A stretch of 64,000 nucleotides of DNA. Origin: Paracoccus saliphilus (lineage in GTDB: Bacteria > Pseudomonadota > Alphaproteobacteria > Rhodobacterales > Rhodobacteraceae). A program made the position numbers and the translations under genes. Where the stretch lies: assembly GCA_003255745.1 (NCBI GenBank), contig QKYL01000154.1:62001-126000 (forward strand), given 5' to 3'. The notes under the pieces were generated by a model. The model ran no database searches. It was not told the DNA's origin and saw only the letters and a program-made list of their open reading frames with translations. Positions 46,701-53,661 of this stretch are shown piece after piece (within the stretch, counting starts at the first letter, position 1; every line of letters starts with the position of its first letter).

Positions 46701-47200
46701 GGCAATCCGACTGCCCGTAGCACGATCCCAAGAGTGGCTTCGGCCGGATCGGAGGGGCCTGTTCCAAGTGTATCGCCGGCTGCCACGACGCCGCCCGCCC
46801 GCTTCGCCGCGATGCGAAGCTCTTTCAAGGGGGCGGCCACTTCCGGTGGCAAGTGATGGATCAAACCTTCGGCCGTAGCGCCGTCAGAAAACTCAAGATT
46901 CGTCCACAATGCGGCGAGCATGCTGGCAAGGTGGGACTTGCCAGAGCCGTAGAAGCCGGAAATCCAAACGGCCGGAGCGCTGTTCCCTCGGCCAACAGAG
47001 CCCAGAAATGCTTCCAGGATGCGCGCAAGCCCGTTGGCATAGGCGCCATCGCAAACGAATGTGGTGAGTTCTCCCCGCAACGTTTCCAGAGCTTCTGAAG
47101 TGGGTGGAAACGAAATTGTGGCAATGCCTTGATTGGCCAGTTGGTACCCGGACGGATCGGTGTAAAATGTTTCGCGATTAAGCATGATGCTGCCACTCAT
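43763..47200 (-). CDS. brxC: BREX P-loop ATPase BrxC (PglY-related)
   Basis: A 1145-residue protein. The N-terminal ATPase has Walker A GFYGSGKSH at 82-90 and Walker B LTLIVLDEVQQFI. A region of helical repeats follows (residues ~500-800), then long charged helices likely to be coiled coil near the C-terminus. BrxC is a core BREX component thought to form large assemblies on DNA. ATG 47200 overlaps the brxB stop as ATGA. Confidence 0.93.
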   Translation of the reverse strand: MSGSIMLNRETFYTDPSGYQLANQGIATISFPPTSEALETLRGELTTFVCDGAYANGLARILEAFLGSVGRGNSAPAVWISGFYGSGKSHLASMLAALWTNLEFSDGATAEGLIHHLPPEVAAPLKELRIAAKRAGGVVAAGDTLGTGPSDPAEATLGIVLRAVGLPSDFRAAQVAFWLADLGILDSVRGVLGSTFDTDIRNFILSPRFGAAVLKAKPDLASSPKDLSGLLRSQFPEPPAVTVDLLETMVRRALMLGRTELPLTLIVLDEVQQFIRQNPGMTLKIQTIAERLAGRFDGRVLLVATGQQALSDVQDLQKLLDRFPVQVALGEADVDAVIRKTVLRKKTGAETPIWGMLNTNAGEISRHLRGSRLAHSVQDDDEAVLDWPLLPSRRRVWERILRELDRTGLGGTLRGQLRTTLDAARTYGDKPLGHAVPVDFLYGRFSTEAYNAGLLPEETRNRIEVLRGGPEKDLLKARILMLVYMLGRIAPEADHHGVRAKAETIADLLIVDLAGEDELRRKVPELLQELRVDGAVIDVGSEWRLQTKESADWEFAYRSEEKAILADQSGLTRSRRELLDQAIETASASAASVTHGSSRQQRRIHRLRPEDKVPADGIPLRLRSGWNEDLAAVEKDIAAASTSDPSVHLLIPRHPTRDNELTTALTTWRAAEHVLQVRGVPQTDAGREAQSAMQSRAIKAQAVAKEIVREAVAQARVYQAGGKLIAGAPGEAVKEGATNALARLYPQFADGDHSGWDKVRDRAMRKDPDAMKAVDHAGAPENHAVCKALLAELGPGRKGSDLRSKFTSPPYGWSQDAVDGALIVLSNAGLVRVTGDDGKTASLPDLPRQKLGTCTFRGETTIITIAQRMPVRGLLTDAGIAFENNQEHLVLTALLERLESAVRQSGGEPPAPEPETVPNIASYKSLSGNDLLAALAADAATLRDKLKAWKAAAQKIGDRLPNWRLAERLVALDAPEQQGDLDDLRDGRRLLADPDPVPPLISAAADTLRAKLNAAHAAWEAAWQKGEQRLADDPTWAKLSPEQKHTIRQECGLLMVDKPAVDTPQAIAQALSRRGLSEWENMVKALPARIEDALAATAALLEPKARAVNLPGALLKSEAELDDWLAKVRDRIAKSLGDGPVIPKV

Positions 47201-47742
47201 AATGATTTATCAGTAGGAATTGGAATAGCGTGGTAGTTCCAACCGTCCCGCGCATCGAGCAAACGGTACACGCCAGCTGAATGCTTTCCGGGAAATCCGA
47301 CGAGGAGTCGTCCAGGGATGGATTCTGCAACTCGACTGATCAAAGTCGAAATTCGCACAACACCGAACAGCGCCCCGCAGCCGTCCACTGCCAGGATGTC
47401 ATTCGCAGTACAGGAACGGAGAGCATCTTTGATCTCATTGACCAAACTGTCCTCAATTTCAGGCAGAAGCCCTCGCAGCTCGGCCGGTTGCTCGACCAAT
47501 GGATCGAAGAACTCATGATGGCTGATCCAGGAGCCGAACCACCTAGATAAGGAGACTTGTCGCCAGCCGTGCCCGGCTTTGAGCGTCGCATGCTCGAACT
47601 CCGCAAGGCGGCCTGTGAAACGCCGTTGAAGAGACTTGTCATACCAGACGATCCAGACGCGGCCCGGCGGAGGCACATCTTCTGCCCAGGGAAGCCGGAC
47701 TTGCTTGCTGTATGCGGTGAGGATGTCATCAAACGTGTTCAA
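47197..47742 (-). CDS. brxB: BREX protein BrxB (DUF1788)
   Basis: A 181-residue protein matching BrxB in its hallmark segments: LPWAEDVPPPGRVWIVWYD, FEHATLKAGHGWRQVSL, GALFGVVRISTLI, GRLLVGFPGKHSAGVYRLL and the final ARDGWNYHAIPI. BrxB is conserved in type 1 and related BREX systems; its activity is unknown. It probably starts at TTG 47742 inside the end of the preceding gene, 14 bases overlapping; no better ATG precedes the conserved core. Confidence 0.85.
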   Translation of the reverse strand: MNTFDDILTAYSKQVRLPWAEDVPPPGRVWIVWYDKSLQRRFTGRLAEFEHATLKAGHGWRQVSLSRWFGSWISHHEFFDPLVEQPAELRGLLPEIEDSLVNEIKDALRSCTANDILAVDGCGALFGVVRISTLISRVAESIPGRLLVGFPGKHSAGVYRLLDARDGWNYHAIPIPTDKSL

Positions 47743-48571
47743 GTTCGGGCAACCCTAGAACGGCCGCCATAGGCTGACGGACGGATATCTCGGTCACATC
47801 GCCCGCTGACCGGACGCGGGCTAGCCCGACGGCTTCGGCTCTCCGCAATGCGTCGAGAGCTTGCTCGGGCGAAAGGTCCAGAACCATCATCCAGCCGGAG
47901 CTGAGAATAGACGGTCCGCCAAAACCCGAGGCCGTTGCAATGAGCGCCGCGAAGGCGACGGTCGGCGGAGAGGGTGTTACTCGCTGCCTAATTTTCTTAA
48001 CTGCTCCCTTCAAGTGCCCGCTCTGTGTCCATGATGAAGCACAGTTCTGAGAAAGAGATCGCAGCATCTTTTCGCTGAAGCGTTCGGGACGAGCTGCGAT
48101 TATTGCGTCCTCGAACAATGGCCATTGCAGGCTTTCCCCCACGGAACCCGCGAAGACGACAGGGGCTGTCTCCCGCAGCAACGGGTCACGTGCTAGGGCA
48201 ACGAGTAATGCCTGCAAGCGGCGCCCCTGGATGTCGCTTTTCCAGATCCTCATAAGCGTCTTTGTCAAAGGCGGCTGATCGCCCAGCCCATAGAGCGAGG
48301 CCACGTGCCTGTACGTCAGTCGCCTAGTGTTGCTAGTAGCCTTGCCAATTGCGTTCTCGTCGATGGCGGCTGACCGGAATTCTTCTGGTGTCGACGCGCC
48401 GGTCCCCATCAGGGCTTCAAGCTCACCGAACATCATGGTCTTGGACTGATGCGTTCCTCCCCCGGACAGCTTCATGCCAAACGAGGATAGCCTGGCGACT
48501 TCTGCCCGCACCCCGTGCCAAAGCGCAGTCCTCGATCCAGCGTGGGTGAGTGTTCCGCCGCTGCTCGCCAT
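47729..48571 (-). CDS. brxA: Probable BrxA-like BREX accessory protein
   Basis: A 280-residue protein in the position of brxA. The central part (TRRLTYRHVASLYGLGDQ, LMRIWKSDIQGRRLQALLVA, RPERFSEKMLRSLSQN, SSWTQSGHLKG) has the helix layout of DUF1819/BrxA-type proteins, but similarity to classical BrxA is distant and an extra C-terminal winged-helix-like segment is present. BrxA proteins bind DNA and are small. ATG 48571 follows GAAGGA and lies two bases after the stop of the upstream small gene. The assignment leans on synteny. Confidence 0.65.
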   Translation of the reverse strand: MASSGGTLTHAGSRTALWHGVRAEVARLSSFGMKLSGGGTHQSKTMMFGELEALMGTGASTPEEFRSAAIDENAIGKATSNTRRLTYRHVASLYGLGDQPPLTKTLMRIWKSDIQGRRLQALLVALARDPLLRETAPVVFAGSVGESLQWPLFEDAIIAARPERFSEKMLRSLSQNCASSWTQSGHLKGAVKKIRQRVTPSPPTVAFAALIATASGFGGPSILSSGWMMVLDLSPEQALDALRRAEAVGLARVRSAGDVTEISVRQPMAAVLGLPELEHV

Positions 48572-48572
48572 A

Positions 48573-48779
48573 TCAGTCCTTCTTTGGAGCGCGAGCATGT
48601 AGGATGTCTTCCTTCTTATTGTCGACCGATTTGGCTCGTTCGATAAATTGCCTTACCGCTTGGCGGATCAACCACGAAAGCGACACGTCTCTTGCCACCG
48701 CGAGCTCAGCCAAGGCGTCATGGTCCTGCTCTTCAAGACTAACCGTCAGCCGCGTGGACTTTCGGGGGCGACTGGACAT
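48573..48779 (-). CDS. Ribbon-helix-helix (CopG-like) DNA-binding protein heading the BREX operon
   Basis: A 68-residue protein with the RHH pattern: a basic beta strand (KSTRLTVSLEEQDHDAL) then two helices (ELAVARDVSLSWLIRQAV, RQFIERAK). ATG 48779 has GGAG at six bases; a TTG at 48791 sits directly on that ribosome site and is unlikely. As first gene of the operon, two bases before the BrxA-like gene, it is a good candidate for autoregulation of BREX, a place usually filled by WYL-type regulators. Confidence 0.8.
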   Translation of the reverse strand: MSSRPRKSTRLTVSLEEQDHDALAELAVARDVSLSWLIRQAVRQFIERAKSVDNKKEDILHARAPKKD

Positions 48780-49195
48780 CGCATACTCCAAGCGTCAATC
48801 TGCCTACCACTATTCATGCCCTCATCGCTTCGCAACAGAATGATGCACTTAACATCACAGTTGCGAGCGTTTAACCGTCCCGCTGCTGGTGATCGCGCAC
48901 GAGGCCGGTGCGGCCAGCCTCAAATGCCTACTGCTGCTCTCTGTGCCGCCTGACCAGATACAGCCCGATGTCGCACTTCAACGCATTCTGGCTAACCTCC
49001 CGCAAGAGAGCTTACCACTTCTGTGGGTGTGCGTCGGCGAGAACGCGGTGCGGGCTGGGCCAGAAAGCAACGTCTCCAATAGCGCGGGCGCGACTGCGGG
49101 CATCCCAGCAGATTCCACTGTGGAGGTAGTAGCAGGACGAACTCGGCATCTAATTGGACTAGAATGAGCCCATTCGTTCCTTCCGGGTGGAAACT
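48780..49195. promoter_or_regulatory. Divergent control region between the BREX operon and terS
   Basis: A 416-bp spacer that must hold the BREX promoter on the minus strand and probably one for terS on the plus strand. A 5-bp inverted repeat TGATG-N7-CATCA at 48841-48857 is a possible operator for the ribbon-helix-helix protein. No clear -35/-10 pair was identified. Frames crossing it (for example 48889-49167) have no family resemblance. Confidence 0.4.
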
Positions 49196-49681
49196 ATGGC
49201 AAAAGCTGATTGGATCAAGCGCGAGGCTTTTGCGCGAGCATATGCTGATTGCGGAAATGCCTCCCAAGCAGCGCGACAGGCGGGTGTGCCGGACCAATCC
49301 GCTCACAGCATGGGCTATAAATGGCTGCGCGACCGCCGGGTCGTCGAGATGGTGCGGGACGCCATGAATGATCGCCTCAAGGCGCTTGGGCCGCTGGCCA
49401 TTGGGGTGGTTCGAGACATCATGCTGAGCGACCAGGTGTCAGCGCAGACTCGGCTGCATGCTGCGCGGGACATCCTCGACCGGCTGGGCTGGGTGCCGCC
49501 ACGGCGGGTCATCCATGAGGATCACGCGGAAAAGTCAGTCGAAGAAATGACCCGAGCAGAACTTGAGTATCTGGTTGCTGGTCTGCCCGGCACCAACGCC
49601 GACGATGAAGAAGCCTATCTCCCTGACTGCGAGCGTGACGCTCTGCTAACGCATGACGGCTATCGGCAGGGCGCTAGATGA
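49196..49681 (+). CDS. terS: Phage terminase small subunit
   Basis: A 161-residue protein with the TerS pattern: an N-terminal helix-turn-helix region (REAFARAYADCGNASQAARQAG, shown here in shorter form AYADCGNASQAARQAG) for packaging-site recognition, then oligomerisation helices (SAQTRLHAARDILDRLGW) and an acidic tail. No large subunit accompanies it. Satellite islands use their own TerS to redirect a helper phage's packaging motor. ATG 49196 follows GGTGGAAA. It is convergent with the primase gene. Confidence 0.8.
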   Translation: MAKADWIKREAFARAYADCGNASQAARQAGVPDQSAHSMGYKWLRDRRVVEMVRDAMNDRLKALGPLAIGVVRDIMLSDQVSAQTRLHAARDILDRLGWVPPRRVIHEDHAEKSVEEMTRAELEYLVAGLPGTNADDEEAYLPDCERDALLTHDGYRQGAR

Positions 49682-49725
49682 CCAAATTAAGCAGGGGCCA
49701 TGATCATTCTCGGTCATCCGGAACG

Positions 49726-49765
49726 ACGTACGTTACGCCCCCCTAGTGGGGGGCGTAGCGTACGT
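49726..49765. repeat. 40-bp palindrome and CGTACG repeats, putative replication origin
   Basis: The arms ACGTACG-TT-ACGCCCCCC and GGGGGGCGT-AG-CGTACGT pair over 16 of 18 positions around a TAGT loop. CGTACG occurs at 49727-49732, 49759-49764 and 49819-49824, with a CGTTCG variant near 49793. The stretch lies between the convergent terS and primase genes, next to the replication protein gene as in satellite islands. Without a T-run it is a poor terminator on its own, though it could serve as one. Confidence 0.55.
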
Positions 49766-49842
49766 ATCCTCCCCGGTTTTGACATTCGACGACGTTCGTA
49801 GGTGAAACGTCGCAAAAACGTACGTCGCGTCGGAGTAGCATG

Positions 49843-51969
49843 CTACGGGTTCAGCCAGATTGCGCCGTCAGCTTCGCCAAGTATATTCTGGGCCACGAGG
49901 CTATTAATCGCATCATTAACGTTTCTTGTTTCCAACGTTTTGCCGGAACCATCTAGGGACACACCCTTGAGAGATGAGCGGAATGCCTGACGGTCCACCT
50001 TCCGTACAGTTACCGCACCCTCGTCGGTCTCGATCTGGTGGTCAGTGCTGTTCTTAACGGCATACTCCCGCAAAAGTGCCAGCACCTTTTTCTGCACGGG
50101 ACCACCCGCTAACTTAAGACGCTTGCCTGAGCCAGCACTAACGAACTCAACCCGGCACGATGTCACAGGGTCACCGTCCTCGTCCTCCCCCAACTCCACT
50201 GGGACCAGTTCAAAGCAGTGGTTCCAATCTGTTTCCAAGTCGCGCTGTTTGGTGGCCCGCGCTTGGTTCACTCCCGCTTTATCTGTACGTTTGATCTCGA
50301 TCGTAGTTTCCATGGCTGCATTCAGGGCGCTGCTACCGCGCGCTCCTCGTTCGGCATCTTTGCCAGTGTGGTGAACAATCAGCACCGTCGTATCAAGCGC
50401 TTCCTTCAGAGCTGTAATCCGACCGACGACCTTGTTCATCTCTGAGGCCGCATTTTCATCACCACCCCCAAAGCTACGAGCAAGGGTGTCGATCACGACG
50501 AGAGCGATCTTTTCGCCAGTCTCCGCCATGATATCCTTTCCCAGCGCCAGGATCGCTGACAGGTCGATATCGTTGCTATGCAAATCAATGGCTAGAGGCA
50601 GCACTTTCAGCTTGGGCGAACGCTCCATGCTCAACGCCATGAGGCGATTTCCAATGCTGCCCGTGCCTTCCGCAGAGACGTAGATGACAACACCTTGAAA
50701 AACCTTGTGGCCGTCGAAGGGCCGCCCACCCGCAATGCAGTTTGCCATTGCTAGCGCGTAGAATGTCTTGCCGGTCCCGGATGGCCCGAAGATCATCGCC
50801 ACACTGGAGCGAAGCAGGATACGCTTGATCAGGTAGTTTTGCTGCAAGTTTGCTTTTGCCTTGTCTGCAGCCAAGAGAACATGTCGGAACTGCTCCGCCC
50901 GCCGCATCACGGGATCATCGGGAGCCTTAGTTCCGCCTGCTAGAGCAGGCTTGAAGACCTCTTCAGTTTCCCCCATGTGAGGAACTAGCATGGCCACGTT
51001 GTCCGCGACTTCTGGATCGACTTCCAACCATATGGGTGTGACGTTGGTGAGATCGAGGCCAGCGAAATTCCACTCGCCGCGATCTGCCATCAGTCGTTTC
51101 TGACGGCGGAGCTTTGCGCGTCGGGCGATCTCAGAAACGTCCGCGCCGTTCTCTTTGGCCATCGCTGCCAACGAAGACATTGTCAGGCCTTTATGTCTAT
51201 TGAAGCCGGGCCACTTGCGGTTGATCTCCCCTGGCGTGAACATCTCGCCTTGAGCAGACCAGGCGATGGCAAGATCCATCCCTTGGCCTGAGCCTTGGGT
51301 GGCTCCATGTATTGCCATGAGCACGCTAATCCATTTGTCGTAGGGGACATCAGGGCTGACAAACTTCAGCAGCTCTTGAACTTCCTCATGGTCGGAAACC
51401 TGCTCCGTGGCGAGCGCCAAAGGTGTCGACCGTGAAGAGGACGCCTGCGCCTCCAACCAATCAGGCGCTGGTGCAACGTCTTCCATCGCAATGACGGAAT
51501 ACTGGCCTATCACGGCCGCGCGTTTTGAGTAAGCCTGCGAGGGTGGCGCCATGACATACCCCTTCGATTTGAGATCGACGCCCGGGCAGAGCTTGCCGGG
51601 ATAGACGGCGCCAGGCCTCGCCTTGAAGTAGAAGTGAAGCCCTCCACTGGGGGTCTTCACAGTATAGGTTTTAGGCATGGTCCATCCGTTCATCCGGAGG
51701 CACATTTCGTAAGCAGTCATGTCATCAACATCGACAACTACAAGGCCGCTGAGCTCACAGGCAATCGCGAGTTGATACTTGGCATCCGAGAACCACCAAC
51801 GAATTTGGTCAGCATCTCCAAACGCGCTATGAAAACCGCCTTCAATCGCAGGGCTCTTGTCCATCTTACAGGGCAGAACTTTGGCTCCCATCGCAGCATA
51901 AATGAGTGCCGCGTTGAGAATTTTGTTCTTGGGCGTAGGTTGAGCCTGAGGAAACGCGGAAGCCGACAT
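49843..51969 (-). CDS. Primase-polymerase/RepA-like helicase replication protein
   Basis: A 708-residue fusion. The N-terminal AEP primase-polymerase domain has the DxD motif VVVDVDD (Asp80, Asp82) and SGGLHFYF with His112. A PriCT-type region follows (~200-290), then a RecA/RepA-like AAA domain with Walker A FGPSGTGKT near 393 and Walker B LVVIDTLAR near 488. The C-terminus has a winged-helix look. Such proteins start replication of satellites and plasmids. ATG 51969 overlaps the alpA stop as TGATG, so the two are co-expressed. Confidence 0.9.
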   Translation of the reverse strand: MSASAFPQAQPTPKNKILNAALIYAAMGAKVLPCKMDKSPAIEGGFHSAFGDADQIRWWFSDAKYQLAIACELSGLVVVDVDDMTAYEMCLRMNGWTMPKTYTVKTPSGGLHFYFKARPGAVYPGKLCPGVDLKSKGYVMAPPSQAYSKRAAVIGQYSVIAMEDVAPAPDWLEAQASSSRSTPLALATEQVSDHEEVQELLKFVSPDVPYDKWISVLMAIHGATQGSGQGMDLAIAWSAQGEMFTPGEINRKWPGFNRHKGLTMSSLAAMAKENGADVSEIARRAKLRRQKRLMADRGEWNFAGLDLTNVTPIWLEVDPEVADNVAMLVPHMGETEEVFKPALAGGTKAPDDPVMRRAEQFRHVLLAADKAKANLQQNYLIKRILLRSSVAMIFGPSGTGKTFYALAMANCIAGGRPFDGHKVFQGVVIYVSAEGTGSIGNRLMALSMERSPKLKVLPLAIDLHSNDIDLSAILALGKDIMAETGEKIALVVIDTLARSFGGGDENAASEMNKVVGRITALKEALDTTVLIVHHTGKDAERGARGSSALNAAMETTIEIKRTDKAGVNQARATKQRDLETDWNHCFELVPVELGEDEDGDPVTSCRVEFVSAGSGKRLKLAGGPVQKKVLALLREYAVKNSTDHQIETDEGAVTVRKVDRQAFRSSLKGVSLDGSGKTLETRNVNDAINSLVAQNILGEADGAIWLNP

Positions 51970-52229
51970 CAGCAATGCTCCCCGTTCAGGTTGCTGGAGG
52001 AAGATGGTGCGCCAGTCGCCTCCCTCTTGGCTGACAGTCCAGCGACGAAGCTGCTGACTTCCGAGGCAGGCCAGCGGGAGACGCGACCGATCTTGACGGG
52101 GCGCGGGAAATCGCCGTTGGCAATAGCGCGGTAGACGGTGGCCCGGCTGAGGGCAGTCAGGTGGGTAACCTCATGGAGGTTCAGAAGCCGGTCGATCTGG
52201 TGATCCTGGCGGGAGAAAGCAGCGTTCAT
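51969..52229 (-). CDS. AlpA-type excisionase/regulator
   Basis: An 86-residue winged-helix DNA-binding protein with the AlpA/MerR-like core LLNLHEVTHLTALSRATVYR then FPRPVKIGRVSRWPASEVSS. In phages and PICIs AlpA proteins act as excisionase or activator of the replication genes. It is directly upstream of, and coupled to, the replication gene and divergent in role from the integrase 96 bp away, which lies in the same direction. Confidence 0.88.
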   Translation of the reverse strand: MNAAFSRQDHQIDRLLNLHEVTHLTALSRATVYRAIANGDFPRPVKIGRVSRWPASEVSSFVAGLSAKREATGAPSSSSNLNGEHC

Positions 52230-52325
52230 TGGTGTGTCCTATCATTACGAACACGCCCCAATATTCACATGATTCGCCGCGGGTCGTCCTGGTTGTTCCT
52301 GAGACGACGAATTATTTGAACGTTG

Positions 52326-53498
52326 TTAGTCCGCCGTTGGATATGCTAGCGAAGGCGTCATGCAGTGGCTTGCCCAGCGCTCCAGCAGCACTCGCCGTTG
52401 CTCCAGATAGTCCGTCCGGCGATAGGCCCGCACAACCTTACTACCGTTGACGTGGGCCAGCATCGTCTCGGCCACTTCATGCGGGGCGTCCGTGCATTCT
52501 GCTAGCCAGGTCCGTAGGCTGGAACGGAAGCCGTGGGGACGGGCCTGTAGACCTCTGCGCTCCATCAGGCGGGACATGGTGGCATCGCTGATGACGCTCT
52601 TCCTGGCCACAAATAGATAGCCGTCCCGTTCATGCCTGCGGGCAAGCCGGACGACCTCCTGCGCTTCTCGGGAGAGTGGCACCCGGAAGCTCTCTGTCGC
52701 GCCCGCTGGCCCTTTCATCTTCTCCGCAGGTACGATCCAGGTATCGCCATCAAACTCATCCACATGCGCGAAACGCACGGGGTGGGACCGCATACCCGTT
52801 AGGATAAGCAGCCGTAGCGCCAGGTGGGAAATAGACGGCTCGGAAAGGCTGAGATAGAAGTCTGGCACCTCGGCCCACGGCATGCTGGGGATGGCCTCTG
52901 CACGATGGCGCTGCTTGCCCAGGAGGGCCTTGGCCTTTGCAACAGCTTGAAGGTCAACGTCGATCCCCAGCGCCGCTGCATGCCGAAACACGATGTTGAG
53001 GCGGTCCATGGCCTTCATGGCTGTTGACGCCTTCTCGTGCCAGATGGGCTGAAGCGCATCGCGGATGTCGCGCTGGGTGATCTCGGCAATGGGCGTCTTC
53101 CCAAGCTTAGGCAGAACGTGCAGCTCCAGCGGACTGAACCAGCGGCCCGCCGCACCATCGCGCTTGAGGCTTGCCTTGTGGCTTTCAAAGGCATCGCGGG
53201 CCACAGCTGTAAGTAAGTTCTGGTCGTGTCTCCTCTCAACGCGTTGGCGTTCCCGTGCGTTGATTGGATCAACCTCATTGGCAATCATGGCCCGATACTC
53301 GGCCGCTTTCTCGCGCGCCTGCTTCAGGCTCACAGTGAAGATGCTGCCTAGGCCCATCTCGCGACGCCGACCATGGCAGGTGTAGCGAAAGACCCACTGG
53401 CCGCTGCCATCCTCGCGCTTGACCAGCCGCAGTCCGGCACCGTCTTCGTGCTTACCGGCAGGCAATGACTTCACCGATAGGGCGCTCAACTTGTGCAT
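52326..53498 (-). CDS. int: Tyrosine recombinase integrase
   Basis: A 390-residue integrase with an N-terminal DUF4102 arm-binding domain (KLSALSVKSLPAGKHEDGAG), a SAM-like core-binding domain, and a catalytic domain with Arg237 (TGMRSHPVR), His322/Arg325 (HGFRSSLR), His349 (MLAHVNGSKV) and nucleophile Tyr364. All active-site residues are present, so it should be functional. ATG 53498 is chosen over 53552 because the conserved N-terminus begins there. Its start lies 146 bp from the right attachment repeat, as expected for an integrase acting on the tRNA-Leu site. Confidence 0.94.
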   Translation of the reverse strand: MHKLSALSVKSLPAGKHEDGAGLRLVKREDGSGQWVFRYTCHGRRREMGLGSIFTVSLKQAREKAAEYRAMIANEVDPINARERQRVERRHDQNLLTAVARDAFESHKASLKRDGAAGRWFSPLELHVLPKLGKTPIAEITQRDIRDALQPIWHEKASTAMKAMDRLNIVFRHAAALGIDVDLQAVAKAKALLGKQRHRAEAIPSMPWAEVPDFYLSLSEPSISHLALRLLILTGMRSHPVRFAHVDEFDGDTWIVPAEKMKGPAGATESFRVPLSREAQEVVRLARRHERDGYLFVARKSVISDATMSRLMERRGLQARPHGFRSSLRTWLAECTDAPHEVAETMLAHVNGSKVVRAYRRTDYLEQRRVLLERWASHCMTPSLAYPTAD

Positions 53499-53643
53499 CT
53501 TGATCCCCCAATACATCCCCCAAGCATTATGCGATCTTGAGAGACGCAGCAAGATGCTCTGATCCTTAGGTATCTCATATTGATGAAAAATCTATGCCGG
53601 TTTAGACGCTAGAAGACTACCTGAAATTAAGTGACAATGCGCT

Positions 53644-53658
53644 CCACCCGCACCATCT
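53644..53658. repeat. Right attachment repeat (attR)
   Basis: CTCCACCCGCACCAT, identical to the repeat in the tRNA-Leu end. It is followed by CTTTTTC, probably the original terminator T-run of the tRNA before integration. Confidence 0.92.
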
Positions 53659-53661
53659 TTT

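Larger units (their letters stand above)
34719..53658. mobile_element. Phage-satellite (PICI)-like integrated island carrying a BREX operon
   Basis: About 18.9 kb are bounded by identical 15-bp repeats, one in the tRNA-Leu 3' end. From the right end inward come a tyrosine integrase, an AlpA-type regulator, a primase-polymerase/helicase protein, a palindrome and CGTACG-repeat region, and a terminase small subunit. This is the module order of Gram-negative phage-inducible chromosomal islands. No capsid, tail, portal or terminase large subunit gene is present, and no conjugation genes. The left two thirds are a BREX operon and an Eco1-like protein. Base composition is patchy: 22 of 60 G+C in 35101-35160, 26 of 60 in 41641-41700, but 42 of 60 in 40861-40920. 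Confidence 0.88.

Noticed and set aside
36053-48571. DISARM or a plain restriction-modification system as alternative to BREX
   Set aside because: No DrmA/DrmB/DrmC-like genes or restriction endonuclease are present; BrxB, BrxC, PglZ and BrxL signatures are specific to BREX.
48889-49167. 92-codon frame in the spacer before terS
   Set aside because: No ribosome site, no family resemblance, and it crosses the region that must hold the divergent promoters.
49726-49765. Reading the palindrome simply as a terminator of terS and the primase gene
   Set aside because: Neither strand has a T-run after the hairpin and the CGTACG sites extend beyond it; a terminator role is kept only as a secondary possibility.
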